From Pelagihabitans sp963710535 (GTDB taxonomy: Bacteria > Bacteroidota > Bacteroidia > Flavobacteriales > Flavobacteriaceae): DNA of 64,000 bases. The notes beneath the pieces were generated by a model that saw only the letters and a program-made list of their open reading frames with translations, had not been told where the DNA came from and searched no databases. The stretch covers positions 310,001 to 374,000 of the forward strand of contig CAVQAW010000008.1 in assembly GCA_963710535.1 (NCBI GenBank), in the 5' to 3' direction. A program made the position numbers and the translations under genes. This document shows, one piece after another, positions 7,895 through 16,666 of the stretch (its first letter is position 1; each line of letters opens with the position of its first letter).

Positions 7895-7929
7895 CCCCGT
7901 GGTGGATTTATCCATCGCGGGGTTTTTTT
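7895..7929 (+). terminator. Rho-independent terminator of the Tyr-rich protein gene
   Basis: A 13-pair stem (CCCCGTGGTGGAT with ATCCATCGCGGGG, two G-T pairs) has a TT loop and is followed by seven T. It ends at the stop codon of the convergent molybdoenzyme gene. Confidence 0.9.
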
Positions 7930-10243
7930 AATCTTTATCGGCCTTGGTCAATTGAACCTTGATCGACTTGCTTATCGGGGTGTTACTTCCATCTGCAAAA
8001 TGGTCGAAAGGCACCAGCACATTGGTTTCGGGATAATAGGCCGCCAGGTTTCCACTGGGAATTTCATAGGGTACGATACGGAACCGTTGCGCGCGGCGTT
8101 CCACCCCATCGTAACCACTGATGATATCCACGGCTTCCAATTTTTTTAGATTTTGTCGTTTCATATCGGCAGGGTTCATGAACAAAACCCTTCTTTCATT
8201 GTAGACCCCTCTGTACCGGTCATCCAAACCATATACCGTAGTGTTGAACTGATCGTGTGAGCGCACGGTCATGAGCAAAAATTCATCCTCTCCCAAAGCA
8301 TGGTCGGGCAAGGCATTGACTGTAAGTTGTGCCTTTCCATTGGGCAACATGCTGAAATCAAGTTCTCTGACATTATTGGGGAGATAGTAGCCGATGCCTT
8401 TAGAACGAGTGTTGGTTTCCGAAAAACCCTTGGCCACTTTATCGATGCTTTCTCTGATGAGTTCATAGTTTTCCCCCATGGCCAACCAGTTTACGGGATG
8501 ATTGCCCTTAAAGAAGGTATGGGCCATTTCCGCAATCAGTTCCGGTTCACTTTTTATATGCGCAGAGGCCGGTTTCAAAAGCCCTTTCGATTGCCTTACC
8601 CTGCCCATGCTATCTTCCATGGTGAGGTAGCGGGACTTTTCTCCTTTAAGATCTTTTTCTGATCGCCCAAAGGTGGGTAGGATCAAAGCGGTTTTTCCGG
8701 TCACCAAATGGGTACGGTTCAATTTGGTACTGATCTGTACGGTTAATGTACATCTTTGCAGGGCTTCGGCCGTATAATAAGTGTCGGAAGCTGCCATCAA
8801 AAAGTTTCCGCCAAGGGCCATGAATATCTTGGCTTTGCCCTCGTACATGGCCTTCATGGCGCCAACAGTATCGAACCCTTCTTTATCGGGCGGCATAAAC
8901 CCCATGTGAGTTGCTATTCTTTGGTTCATTTCCTCATCGACAAAATGCTGGATGCCAACGCTCCTATCCCCTTGCACGTTGCTGTGGCCACGAACCGGAC
9001 AGGTACCGGTACCGGGTTTCCCAATGGCCCCCTTCAACAACAAAAGGTTGATATATTCCCTGATGGTGGCCACGCCGTTTTTATGTTGCGTAAGTCCCAT
9101 TGCCCAGCACACCACGATTTTCGATTTGGACGCCAACAAGGCTACGGTATCCTCAATTTGACCCACAGGAATTCCGCATAAGTCGAGCAATTCGGCTTCC
9201 CCATAGTATTCCAGGTCGCCTAACAAGCGATCATGGCCGTCGACATATGTTTTGAGAAAATCATGGTCGAATGCTCCCCCTTTGGTTTGGTCCCATTGGA
9301 CCAATTTCTTAATGATCAGTTTGATAAGCGGAATATCCTGATTGATTCGGACTGCCAAATGGATATCGGCCATATCGGTTCCAGTACCCAGCAAGCCCTT
9401 TATTTTCTGGGGATTCTTGAAATTGACCAGGCCGGCTTCGCCCAAGGGGTTGATACTGATGATTTTTCCGCCATTTTCCTTACACTTTTCCAACGCAGAC
9501 AACATCCTTGGATGATTGGTCCCCGGATTTTGTCCGGCGATGATCACGACCTCGGCCTCGTACAGATCCTCCAACTTGGCCGATCCTTTACCAATGCCCA
9601 ATGTCTCCTTCAAAGCCAAACCGCTTGATTCATGGCACATATTGGAACAATCGGGCATGTTATTGGTACCAAAGGCTCTGGCAAAGAGGCCATAGAGAAA
9701 TGCAGCTTCATTGCTCGATCGGCCGGAAGTATAGAATATGGCCTCATTTGCCGATTCCAGCCCGCCGAGTTCCTTGGCGATGAGTTCATAGGCCTTTTGC
9801 CAGTGGATCGGTTCATAGTGAATACTGCCGGGCCTCAGCACCATAGGTTCGGTTAGACGACCTAGCTTGTTGAGCTGGTAATCGGAAAGTTCGGATAGGG
9901 CCTCAACCGAGTATTTTTCAAAGAACGCCCTACCGATGTGGCTTGTGGTGGCCTCATCTGCCAAGGCTTTTGCGCCGTTTTCGCAATATTCGGCAATGCT
10001 CGAAGGGTTTTCGGGATTTGGCCAGGCACAGCTCGGACAATCAAAGCCATCTTCCTGATTCATCTCCAACAAGGCCCTCATCGAACGCACTATGCCCATC
10101 TCCTTGAAACCATGCCTTAGTGCCTCCTTTACCCCTAAAACGCCTGCCGCATGCTGCATAGGTTGCCCCAAACGAATTTTCGAAAAAGCTGTAGGGCCAA
10201 GGATGGAGACCTTTCTTCTGAAATCTTCTTGATTTTGTGCCAT
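7928..10243 (-). CDS. FdhF/YdeP-family molybdopterin oxidoreductase
   Basis: This 771-aa enzyme belongs to the molybdopterin oxidoreductase superfamily, subgroup FdhF/YdeP (formate dehydrogenase alpha-like). Near the N-terminus DCPSCAWPNP plus Cys87 could hold an iron-sulfur cluster (Cys69, Cys72, Cys87). PDCSNMCHESSGLAL puts Cys203 where formate dehydrogenases have the Cys/Sec molybdenum ligand. Molybdopterin-binding stretches such as IIAGQNPGTNHPRM and the C-terminal MTVRSHDQFNTTVYG are present. There is no Tat or Sec signal, so it is cytoplasmic. No partner beta subunit, maturation or cofactor genes are in the window. The substrate is not certain: E. coli YdeP is linked to acid resistance and not to formate oxidation. 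Confidence 0.9.
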   Translation of the reverse strand: MAQNQEDFRRKVSILGPTAFSKIRLGQPMQHAAGVLGVKEALRHGFKEMGIVRSMRALLEMNQEDGFDCPSCAWPNPENPSSIAEYCENGAKALADEATTSHIGRAFFEKYSVEALSELSDYQLNKLGRLTEPMVLRPGSIHYEPIHWQKAYELIAKELGGLESANEAIFYTSGRSSNEAAFLYGLFARAFGTNNMPDCSNMCHESSGLALKETLGIGKGSAKLEDLYEAEVVIIAGQNPGTNHPRMLSALEKCKENGGKIISINPLGEAGLVNFKNPQKIKGLLGTGTDMADIHLAVRINQDIPLIKLIIKKLVQWDQTKGGAFDHDFLKTYVDGHDRLLGDLEYYGEAELLDLCGIPVGQIEDTVALLASKSKIVVCWAMGLTQHKNGVATIREYINLLLLKGAIGKPGTGTCPVRGHSNVQGDRSVGIQHFVDEEMNQRIATHMGFMPPDKEGFDTVGAMKAMYEGKAKIFMALGGNFLMAASDTYYTAEALQRCTLTVQISTKLNRTHLVTGKTALILPTFGRSEKDLKGEKSRYLTMEDSMGRVRQSKGLLKPASAHIKSEPELIAEMAHTFFKGNHPVNWLAMGENYELIRESIDKVAKGFSETNTRSKGIGYYLPNNVRELDFSMLPNGKAQLTVNALPDHALGEDEFLLMTVRSHDQFNTTVYGLDDRYRGVYNERRVLFMNPADMKRQNLKKLEAVDIISGYDGVERRAQRFRIVPYEIPSGNLAAYYPETNVLVPFDHFADGSNTPISKSIKVQLTKADKD

Positions 10244-10311
10244 GGGTTCTGTTTTTTAGGATGGGCAAGGAAAAAGCACCATTTTATCTAAAAATAATAT
10301 TTTAAACCTTT

Positions 10312-10325
10312 ATAGGTGAACCTAT
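10312..10325. promoter_or_regulatory. Inverted repeat between the molybdoenzyme and nucleotidase genes
   Basis: ATAGGT GA ACCTAT is a perfect 14-bp inverted repeat with a two-base centre in the 112-bp divergent intergenic region. It is placed as an operator would be. A third partial half-site (AACCT) precedes it. Being short, it could occur by chance. Confidence 0.3.
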
Positions 10326-10355
10326 TTTTTTCGTACTTCGCAAAAAATTATCTAA

Positions 10356-10877
10356 ATGACACTTTTTGTGGATATGGACGAGGTTATTGCCGATACCTAT
10401 CGGGCCCATATCGAAAAATACAACCGAGAATTCAAGAAGTCCCTTACTGTTGAGGCCTGCATGGGCAAGGAAGTTTGGCAAAGTGTACCGGAAGCCCACC
10501 AGGATAGCGTGCACCTGCACGCCCGTACCGAAGGATTCTTCCTCGATTTAAAGCCCATCGCCGATAGCCAGGAAGTACTCAAGGCACTCTCTCGGAAATA
10601 TGAAATCTATATCGCCTCCGCGGCCATGCAATTTCCCAATTCACTCTGGGAAAAATCCATATGGTTAGACGAGCATTTTCCCTTTATCCACTGGAAGAAT
10701 AGGATTTTATGCGGGGACAAGCACATTTTGAAAGGCGACTTGCTCATCGACGATCGGACTTACAATCTTGATTCGTTCAACGGAAAGACCCTGCTGTTCA
10801 CATCACCACACAACATCAATAGCAACGGCCATGAAAGGGCAGACAACTGGCTTGAAATCGGCGAAAAACTATTATAG
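10356..10877 (+). CDS. 5'(3')-deoxyribonucleotidase-like HAD phosphatase
   Basis: This 173-aa HAD-superfamily protein of the NT5C/YorS type would dephosphorylate deoxynucleoside monophosphates in the cytoplasm. The nucleophile motif is at the very start (MTLFVDMDEVIADT, Asp6 and Asp8), a Ser-containing motif II follows (YIASAAMQFP), and the acidic motif DLLIDDRTYNLD lies near residue 130. The length fits the family. It stands alone, diverging from the molybdoenzyme gene and converging on the glycan operon. The exact substrate is inferred from the family. Confidence 0.88.
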   Translation: MTLFVDMDEVIADTYRAHIEKYNREFKKSLTVEACMGKEVWQSVPEAHQDSVHLHARTEGFFLDLKPIADSQEVLKALSRKYEIYIASAAMQFPNSLWEKSIWLDEHFPFIHWKNRILCGDKHILKGDLLIDDRTYNLDSFNGKTLLFTSPHNINSNGHERADNWLEIGEKLL

Positions 10878-10933
10878 GCACGCACTTCCGACCAGACCAG
10901 ATGGGGCCTTTCGGCACCATGTACTTACCCACG

Positions 10934-12394
10934 TCAGCCCTCTCGTTTAAAAAATTTGGAGAGTACCCCGATCACATCTTCAGAGATCTTGAACCTGAAC
11001 AGTACCCCCAAGTATAGTGCGGTCATCAAAAGACTTTTGATCGCAATATTGACCAGGGGGTGAAATGGAAATTGCAAATAGTAAAACATGGATACGGTTA
11101 ACAAAAGCAACGCTAGAACCCGAAAGGTATCGAGGGTGAACGGATACATATTATATTTCCATCGTACGAATCCGAGTTTGATGGTGTTATAGATAAAAAA
11201 GGCCGCAAAACTGGCGTAAGCGGCCCCATCGAGGCCATATTTTGGAATAAGCCAAAGGTTGAAAAAGACCGTAAGAATGGCCAAGAGAACGCCCATGAGC
11301 AGTACGGAAACATAATAGTCCGAATTATATAAAATGGCATTATTGTTTCCCATCATGGCATCATAAAGTTTGGCCAAACCGATCCAAAACACGATGACGA
11401 TACCATCCCTATAGCTCGTTGGCAAAAGTTGGTAAATATCCTCCAGATTGAGAAGCAGCAAAATAAACAATAGGCCCGAAATAATGAACAGGGTCAGGGA
11501 ACTCTTGTGGTAAAGGGATTTCAAGGAAATAAGGTCGTTCTTGTTCAACAATTCCGCGGTAAGGGGATAGGTGATTTGATGCATCGACCTTGTTGGAACC
11601 GCAATGGCCATCGCCATAAAACTCGCGACGCTGTAGTAGGCCACGTTTTCAATTTTGATGAATTGGTTCAGCATTACCTTATCGACCTCCAAAAGCACAA
11701 TGGCTGTTGAGCCCCCCAAAATGATCAAGGCGCTGTATTTAACGATATAGGTTGTATTCTGGGGCCAGTCGAACGAAATTTTGGGCATACGCAAGCGGAA
11801 GGCATACATTTTCATGATAACGGTCCGTACCAGGTAAAAACCGACCAGGGCTTTTAAAAAGAAAGATATCGTGATGACATCCCAATATAACAGCAACAGT
11901 AACAAGGTTTGTCCTGCCCTGCAAAAGATCTCTTTCATGAAATTTCCGAAGACCGATTTCAAACGGATTCTTGCCCAAGCATAAAATACTTCAAAATAGG
12001 CCATTGCCATGCCGATCAAGAAAATATACCACACATAGCCTTTTACCATCGGGTTTTCCTTGGAGAGGAAGTTTCCAATGGTTTCATTGGCGAAGTAGGT
12101 CAAGAGCCCGATGGGAAAGATCAACACCAATGGCAAAAACAACATCATTGTCAAAAATCCATCCCTTGTACGCTCCTTTTCAAAAGCGCTGTAAAATTTT
12201 ACCAGGGCATTTGGCACTCCAAAAGCCAGTAATGGCATTAATACGGCCGACGCCGACAAGATCACATTGATCAAGCCATAATAGGCATCGGACATGAAAT
12301 TGGTATACAAAAACATCACGTTCACCGCACCGATCCCAAATCCAAAATAGGTGATGATCGTATTGTTCAATGACTGTTTTAGTATGATTCCCAT
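10934..12394 (-). CDS. Polysaccharide flippase, Wzx/MATE-like
   Basis: This 486-aa protein is almost entirely hydrophobic, with about 12-14 predicted membrane segments. It starts MGIILKQSLNNTIITYFGFG, typical of Bacteroidota O-antigen/polysaccharide flippases that move lipid-linked glycans across the inner membrane. Its ATG shares one base with the TAA of the upstream glycosyltransferase gene (TAATG at 12392-12396), indicating translational coupling. It is the last gene of a four-gene operon with DUF4834, YfhO and the glycosyltransferase. The glycan transported is unknown; no polymerase or ligase gene is nearby. Confidence 0.85.
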   Translation of the reverse strand: MGIILKQSLNNTIITYFGFGIGAVNVMFLYTNFMSDAYYGLINVILSASAVLMPLLAFGVPNALVKFYSAFEKERTRDGFLTMMLFLPLVLIFPIGLLTYFANETIGNFLSKENPMVKGYVWYIFLIGMAMAYFEVFYAWARIRLKSVFGNFMKEIFCRAGQTLLLLLLYWDVITISFFLKALVGFYLVRTVIMKMYAFRLRMPKISFDWPQNTTYIVKYSALIILGGSTAIVLLEVDKVMLNQFIKIENVAYYSVASFMAMAIAVPTRSMHQITYPLTAELLNKNDLISLKSLYHKSSLTLFIISGLLFILLLLNLEDIYQLLPTSYRDGIVIVFWIGLAKLYDAMMGNNNAILYNSDYYVSVLLMGVLLAILTVFFNLWLIPKYGLDGAAYASFAAFFIYNTIKLGFVRWKYNMYPFTLDTFRVLALLLLTVSMFYYLQFPFHPLVNIAIKSLLMTALYLGVLFRFKISEDVIGVLSKFFKREG

Positions 12395-13668
12395 TATAAA
12401 TGCTTGGCCAGTTTTTCGGTCAGCGCCCGACGGCTATAGTCTTGGATGCCAACTCCGGTTACCTTTAGGTTGTTGTGCCGATATTTTTCGAACCAATCCC
12501 AAATTACACTTTTTAATGCATCGTCCGCGGTATGGTCAAATACCTTTCCCGTTTTGGTCCGTTCGATGATTTCCCCGGCTTCCCAATGTTTCGGGCCGAT
12601 TCCCAATATCGGTCTACTCGAGGCGAGGTATTCGAACAATTTCCCCGGAATGATACCCTGGGTCAGTTCTGAATCTATTTCGAGCAAAAGCAAGACCTGA
12701 GATCGCCGCTGTTTTTGAACGGCCTCCTGGTGGGTGAGATAGCCCAGCGTTTTGGTATAGGGCGCCAAGCCATTTCTGTCGAGGTCGTCCAATATTTCTG
12801 GGCTGACCACCCCGGCCAGATCAATTTGAACATTGTTTTTAAAATCATCGGATGCCCTTACCATTTCTGATAATACCTTCCAAAGGTTTTTGGGATTTCG
12901 GCCGGAAAGCAGCGATCCGATATGGGAAAGCGTGAACTTTTCGTCCAAGGTTGGCGCAGGTAGGTCGAGCGCCAAGTCGTAACCGTTGGTGATGACACTG
13001 ATGGGCCTTTCGGTTATTTTTCCAAACTCGAGCTTGGTATGATTGCTGGTTGCGATGATATGGTCGGCAGCACGCAGCACCTCGCGTTCCAATGATTCAT
13101 GCCTGTTGCGGGCATATGCCGTTAATTTCAATTTGTTATGGTAGCCAATACTGGTCCATGGGTCCCTGAAATCGGCAACCCATTTAACCTGATGCCGTTG
13201 TTTTAAACCGTATCCAATCAGGTGCACACTATGCGGGGGGCCGGTCGTAACAATGGTGCCAATATTTTCTTGTTCCAATATGTTGCCCAGATACTTGATC
13301 GAGGGCCTGACCCAATATTTCCTGGCATCAGGAATAAACAAATTACCACGGATCCAGAGCAGCGTTTTCTCAAGGAAGGTTTGGTTCTTTGTGTCGATGA
13401 CCCCGGAACTGATACGTCTCGTTTTTTTCGATGAAACCAATGATGCCAGCGAATAAGGTTCAAAAATGGGGTGTTTAAGGAGGGTGATGCCTGTGGGGAT
13501 TTCCGACAAAAGTGTGGTGTCGCGGATAGGATAATGGGGGTTTTCGGGCACATAAACGATGGGGTCGATATCAAAATCACGAAGGTATTTTACGAACTTG
13601 AGCCATCGCTGGACCCCGGGGCCTCCGGCCGGTGGCCAATAGTAGCTGATGATCAGCACCTTCTTCAT
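12394..13668 (-). CDS. Glycosyltransferase, GT4-like
   Basis: This 424-aa protein begins MKKVLIISYYWPPAGGPGVQ, the N-terminal nucleotide-binding motif of GT4 glycosyltransferases with the usual glycine-rich PPAGGPG loop. The middle contains PHSVHLIGYGLKQR and WVADFRDPWTSIGYH. The C-terminal half has LSHIGSLLSGRNPKNL and a GKLFEYLASSRPILGIG segment that corresponds to the donor-binding EGxPxxxxE region. The frame is open 12 codons further (to 13704); I start at 13668 because ATG overlaps the TGA of yfhO by one base (TGATG) and gives the canonical N-terminus. Donor and acceptor are unknown. Confidence 0.9.
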   Translation of the reverse strand: MKKVLIISYYWPPAGGPGVQRWLKFVKYLRDFDIDPIVYVPENPHYPIRDTTLLSEIPTGITLLKHPIFEPYSLASLVSSKKTRRISSGVIDTKNQTFLEKTLLWIRGNLFIPDARKYWVRPSIKYLGNILEQENIGTIVTTGPPHSVHLIGYGLKQRHQVKWVADFRDPWTSIGYHNKLKLTAYARNRHESLEREVLRAADHIIATSNHTKLEFGKITERPISVITNGYDLALDLPAPTLDEKFTLSHIGSLLSGRNPKNLWKVLSEMVRASDDFKNNVQIDLAGVVSPEILDDLDRNGLAPYTKTLGYLTHQEAVQKQRRSQVLLLLEIDSELTQGIIPGKLFEYLASSRPILGIGPKHWEAGEIIERTKTGKVFDHTADDALKSVIWDWFEKYRHNNLKVTGVGIQDYSRRALTEKLAKHL

Positions 13669-16109
13669 CAAGATGTTGTTTTGCCCGCTTTTCGGGATCG
13701 CCAAAATGAGAAAAATAGCCCTCCCAAAACAACAAGGGCGAGCAATGCGGAACTCGCCAGAGAAATCTTGCTTCCTTCCGTAACCACGGTGGGTTGAAAT
13801 TTAAATTCAATCAAATGTTGACCGGCAGGTACCCTTAGGGCACGCAAGGCGTAATTGGCCTTAAAAATGGGTGAAATCTTGCCATCGATATACGCATTCC
13901 AACCCTTCGGATAGTACATCTCGGAAAATACTGCCATCCCAGCTTGGCCATTATTACTACGGTAGGTAAGTACGTTGGGTTCATATTTGGTCAATTCGAT
14001 GGAAGCGGTAGAATCTACCTGAAAATTGAATTGATCGATTTCCGGAAATTGCTTGGTATTGACGACAGCAACTTTTTTAGTGTCGATCGAATCCAAAGCG
14101 GAGATTTCACGGTCGGCATTGTTGACAGGGATCACTTCATGGATGAACCACGCATTTCCATTTGCATCAGGATTTAATGCTGGATATGTATTCCCTTCTT
14201 CATCGGTTTGCAGGACATATTTAACATTGAGCATGTTCAATACGCCCATATTCGCTTTATAGATATGATACTCGAACAGGTCCTGCAGGGCAGCCGGTTT
14301 GGCGGCGTGATAACCCCCGATTGATTGGTGATAATAAGAGGTGCGGGCGCCATTGAGTCCTTCTTCGGGATCGTAGACCCTGAATACCCCTTCATCACTA
14401 TCGATCTGCTTATCGGCCGCCGTTTCGGGAAATGGCTCGGACATGGTGCGTTTGGTCACAAAATCTTCCTTGTTCACATACCGTAAATCGACGCCCACCA
14501 AATCGGACATGATCAAAATTCCAAGGACTACCACCAGCACATTACGGCCGATTTTTGATTTCAGATAGAACCATATGGTAAGGGCCGCGAGGAAAACATA
14601 GATTATGGAGCGCAAAAGATCGCTGTTGTACACCGCCTTGCGATCCAGTCGTATCATTTCCGGCAATTGTTCCATTCCGGTCAACTTGAAACGCTCGTCG
14701 GAAGGGGCGGAAAAATCGAACATGCCCTTCAATAGAAAAAGTGCAATTACCCATCCCAATATCCCCAAAAATGCAATTTTCAATGCCTTGAGTTTTGCCT
14801 TGCTTTCGACGGTTGTATCTAAAAGTGCTTTTAGTCCCAAAATGCCGAGCACGGGTGCGCAGAGCTCCAGGATTACCTGAATGGAGGAAACCGCCCGGAA
14901 TTTGTCGTAAAGGGGAAAGTGATCGATCATGAAATCGGTCAGCAGTCCGAAATTTTTGCCCCAGGAAAGCATCAATGACATGACTACCCCTGCCAATAGC
15001 CACCATTTGGTCCGGCCCTTCACCAGGATGAGGCCCATCAAAAATAGAAAAAAGACGATGGCTCCGATATACGCCGGCGCGGCCACTCCAGGTTGATCGC
15101 CCCAATAGAGCGGTAGGGATCCGAAATATTGCAGTGCGGTATTCTTGGGGACATCCTTATCGACCACATAGGCGAAGGTGGTCGAATTTTCCCCGAGGTC
15201 TTCGGCATTGCTGCCCCCAAAAAGTCGGGGGACGAACAGGTTCATCGATTCTGCGATCCCATAACTGTATTGGGTTATATATTCTTTGTCGAGGCCACCC
15301 AACTTATCCTTTTTATTGCCCAGGGCGTCGACGGTCAGCTCCGACTTGCCCCTAGTACTCCAATCGGCATACTCTTTGGTGGCCATGAGGCTTGCTGCGT
15401 TGGCCGCAATGCCAATTGCAACGGCAAACACCAAAATTCCAACGGAGACGCCAAAGTGTTTCAGTTCCCTTTTTCTAAGGGCATCGACCAACTGCGCCAG
15501 GCCAAGCAAAAGCACCAAAAGCATAAAATAATATGTCATTTGATAGTGGTTCGCCCCTACTTCAAGGGCCATGGCGACCGCGGTGAGCACGAAACCCCAA
15601 AGGTATTTTTTCCTAAAGACCAATACGATACCCCCAAGCAACATCGGCAAGTACCCAATGGCATGTGCCTTGGCATTGTGCCCTACCCCCAAGATAATGA
15701 TCAAATAAGTGGAAAACCCAAAAGCCAAAGCCCCGAGCACGGCCAGACGGAAATCGACCTTTAGGCAGCTGAGCAAAATATAAAATCCCAGAAGGTATAT
15801 GAACAGGTAATCCGCAGGCCTGGGCAAGAATCTTATCAGCCTGTCCAATTTTTTTACGTAATCATGCGGATAATAGGCGCCCAACTGATATGTGGGCATA
15901 CCCCCAAAGGCGCTATTGGTCCAGTAGGGTTCTTGCCCGGTTTTCTTTCTAAAATCGTTTTGCTCTTTTGCCATACCCGTGTACTGGGCGATGTCTGACT
16001 GAAAGATGACCTTTCCCTGAAGCACCGGATGAAAGTAAGTCACTGCTACGATGACGAAGAAAACGGTAACAAAAAAATGTACAAAGAATGCTTTTAAACC
16101 ACTTTTCAT
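13668..16109 (-). CDS. YfhO-family membrane protein, putative GT-C glycosyltransferase
   Basis: This 813-aa protein has many membrane segments in its first two thirds (beginning VHFFVTVFFVIVAVTYF) and a large extracytoplasmic C-terminal domain before a last membrane helix (ISLASSALLALVVLGGLFF). The early loop contains FQSDIAQYTGMAKEQ and SAFGGMPTYQLGAYYP. This arrangement is typical of YfhO proteins, which in Gram-positive bacteria are implicated in glycosylating lipoteichoic acid. Here it sits with a GT4 enzyme and a flippase, supporting a role in transferring sugars to a surface polymer or lipid; that is inferred. It begins 43 bp after the DUF4834 gene. Confidence 0.88.
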   Translation of the reverse strand: MKSGLKAFFVHFFVTVFFVIVAVTYFHPVLQGKVIFQSDIAQYTGMAKEQNDFRKKTGQEPYWTNSAFGGMPTYQLGAYYPHDYVKKLDRLIRFLPRPADYLFIYLLGFYILLSCLKVDFRLAVLGALAFGFSTYLIIILGVGHNAKAHAIGYLPMLLGGIVLVFRKKYLWGFVLTAVAMALEVGANHYQMTYYFMLLVLLLGLAQLVDALRKRELKHFGVSVGILVFAVAIGIAANAASLMATKEYADWSTRGKSELTVDALGNKKDKLGGLDKEYITQYSYGIAESMNLFVPRLFGGSNAEDLGENSTTFAYVVDKDVPKNTALQYFGSLPLYWGDQPGVAAPAYIGAIVFFLFLMGLILVKGRTKWWLLAGVVMSLMLSWGKNFGLLTDFMIDHFPLYDKFRAVSSIQVILELCAPVLGILGLKALLDTTVESKAKLKALKIAFLGILGWVIALFLLKGMFDFSAPSDERFKLTGMEQLPEMIRLDRKAVYNSDLLRSIIYVFLAALTIWFYLKSKIGRNVLVVVLGILIMSDLVGVDLRYVNKEDFVTKRTMSEPFPETAADKQIDSDEGVFRVYDPEEGLNGARTSYYHQSIGGYHAAKPAALQDLFEYHIYKANMGVLNMLNVKYVLQTDEEGNTYPALNPDANGNAWFIHEVIPVNNADREISALDSIDTKKVAVVNTKQFPEIDQFNFQVDSTASIELTKYEPNVLTYRSNNGQAGMAVFSEMYYPKGWNAYIDGKISPIFKANYALRALRVPAGQHLIEFKFQPTVVTEGSKISLASSALLALVVLGGLFFSFWRSRKAGKTTS

Positions 16110-16152
16110 CGATTTATGCAGGGGTTGGTTCGTTGGTTATCCGCTAAATTAA

Positions 16153-16416
16153 TCAATCGACTTCCTCAAAGTCGATATATTCTCCAACATTTTTGTCAGG
16201 ATTGCTTTTTTGTTTGTTTTTATTACTGAAGATGGTACGATTGTATGTTTCGTCAGTAGTATTTCCATCATTTGAAAACCCACCGAATTGTTCCCTAAAA
16301 CGTGCCTCGGTTTTCTTTAGTGCATAGCCAAAAAGCTTGGGCGCAAAGATCCGAAACAATATTTTAAACAGGTAATAAATCAATAAAATGATCAGTACCG
16401 CTTTTAATAAACCCAT
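16153..16416 (-). CDS. DUF4834-family small membrane protein
   Basis: This 87-aa protein has one N-terminal membrane helix (LLKAVLIILLIYYLFKILFR) and a polar C-terminal part with ARFREQFGG and an acidic end (EYIDFEEVD). It matches the flavobacterial DUF4834 family as I know it; function is unknown. It is the first gene of the YfhO operon, 43 bp upstream of yfhO. A TACTTTTG element at 16438-16445 on its strand is the probable promoter of the operon. Confidence 0.85.
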   Translation of the reverse strand: MGLLKAVLIILLIYYLFKILFRIFAPKLFGYALKKTEARFREQFGGFSNDGNTTDETYNRTIFSNKNKQKSNPDKNVGEYIDFEEVD

Positions 16417-16437
16417 ATTTTTTACACTTTAATATAT

Positions 16438-16445
16438 CAAAAGTA
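16438..16445 (-). promoter_or_regulatory. Bacteroidota -7 element for the DUF4834-YfhO operon
   Basis: TACTTTTG on the minus strand is an exact TAnnTTTG match 22 bp upstream of the DUF4834 ATG, giving a leader of about 17 nt. No properly spaced TTG is visible. Confidence 0.5.
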
Positions 16446-16666
16446 CAATTATCACGTTTTAAACGAGAGGCAAAAGTCTTAAAAATATAATAAAAGGTAA
16501 GGGCAAGCTGGGCAAATCACAAGTCAATTAGGACAGTATTCGATTTCGAAATTCAATTATAGATTGTCGTACAAAAGAATGGTATGCTTCTAAATTGGTA
16601 CAATGTACAAACCAATCCTTGCCCGAACAGCACTTTAAAACGGTGCAATTTTAAGTGGAAACCAGT

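Noticed and set aside
16595..16615. Imperfect palindrome TTGGTACAATGTACAAACCAA upstream of the poly-lysine-tailed protein
   Set aside because: The outer arms are out of register by two bases and the region has no promoter match, so it is too weak to call an operator.
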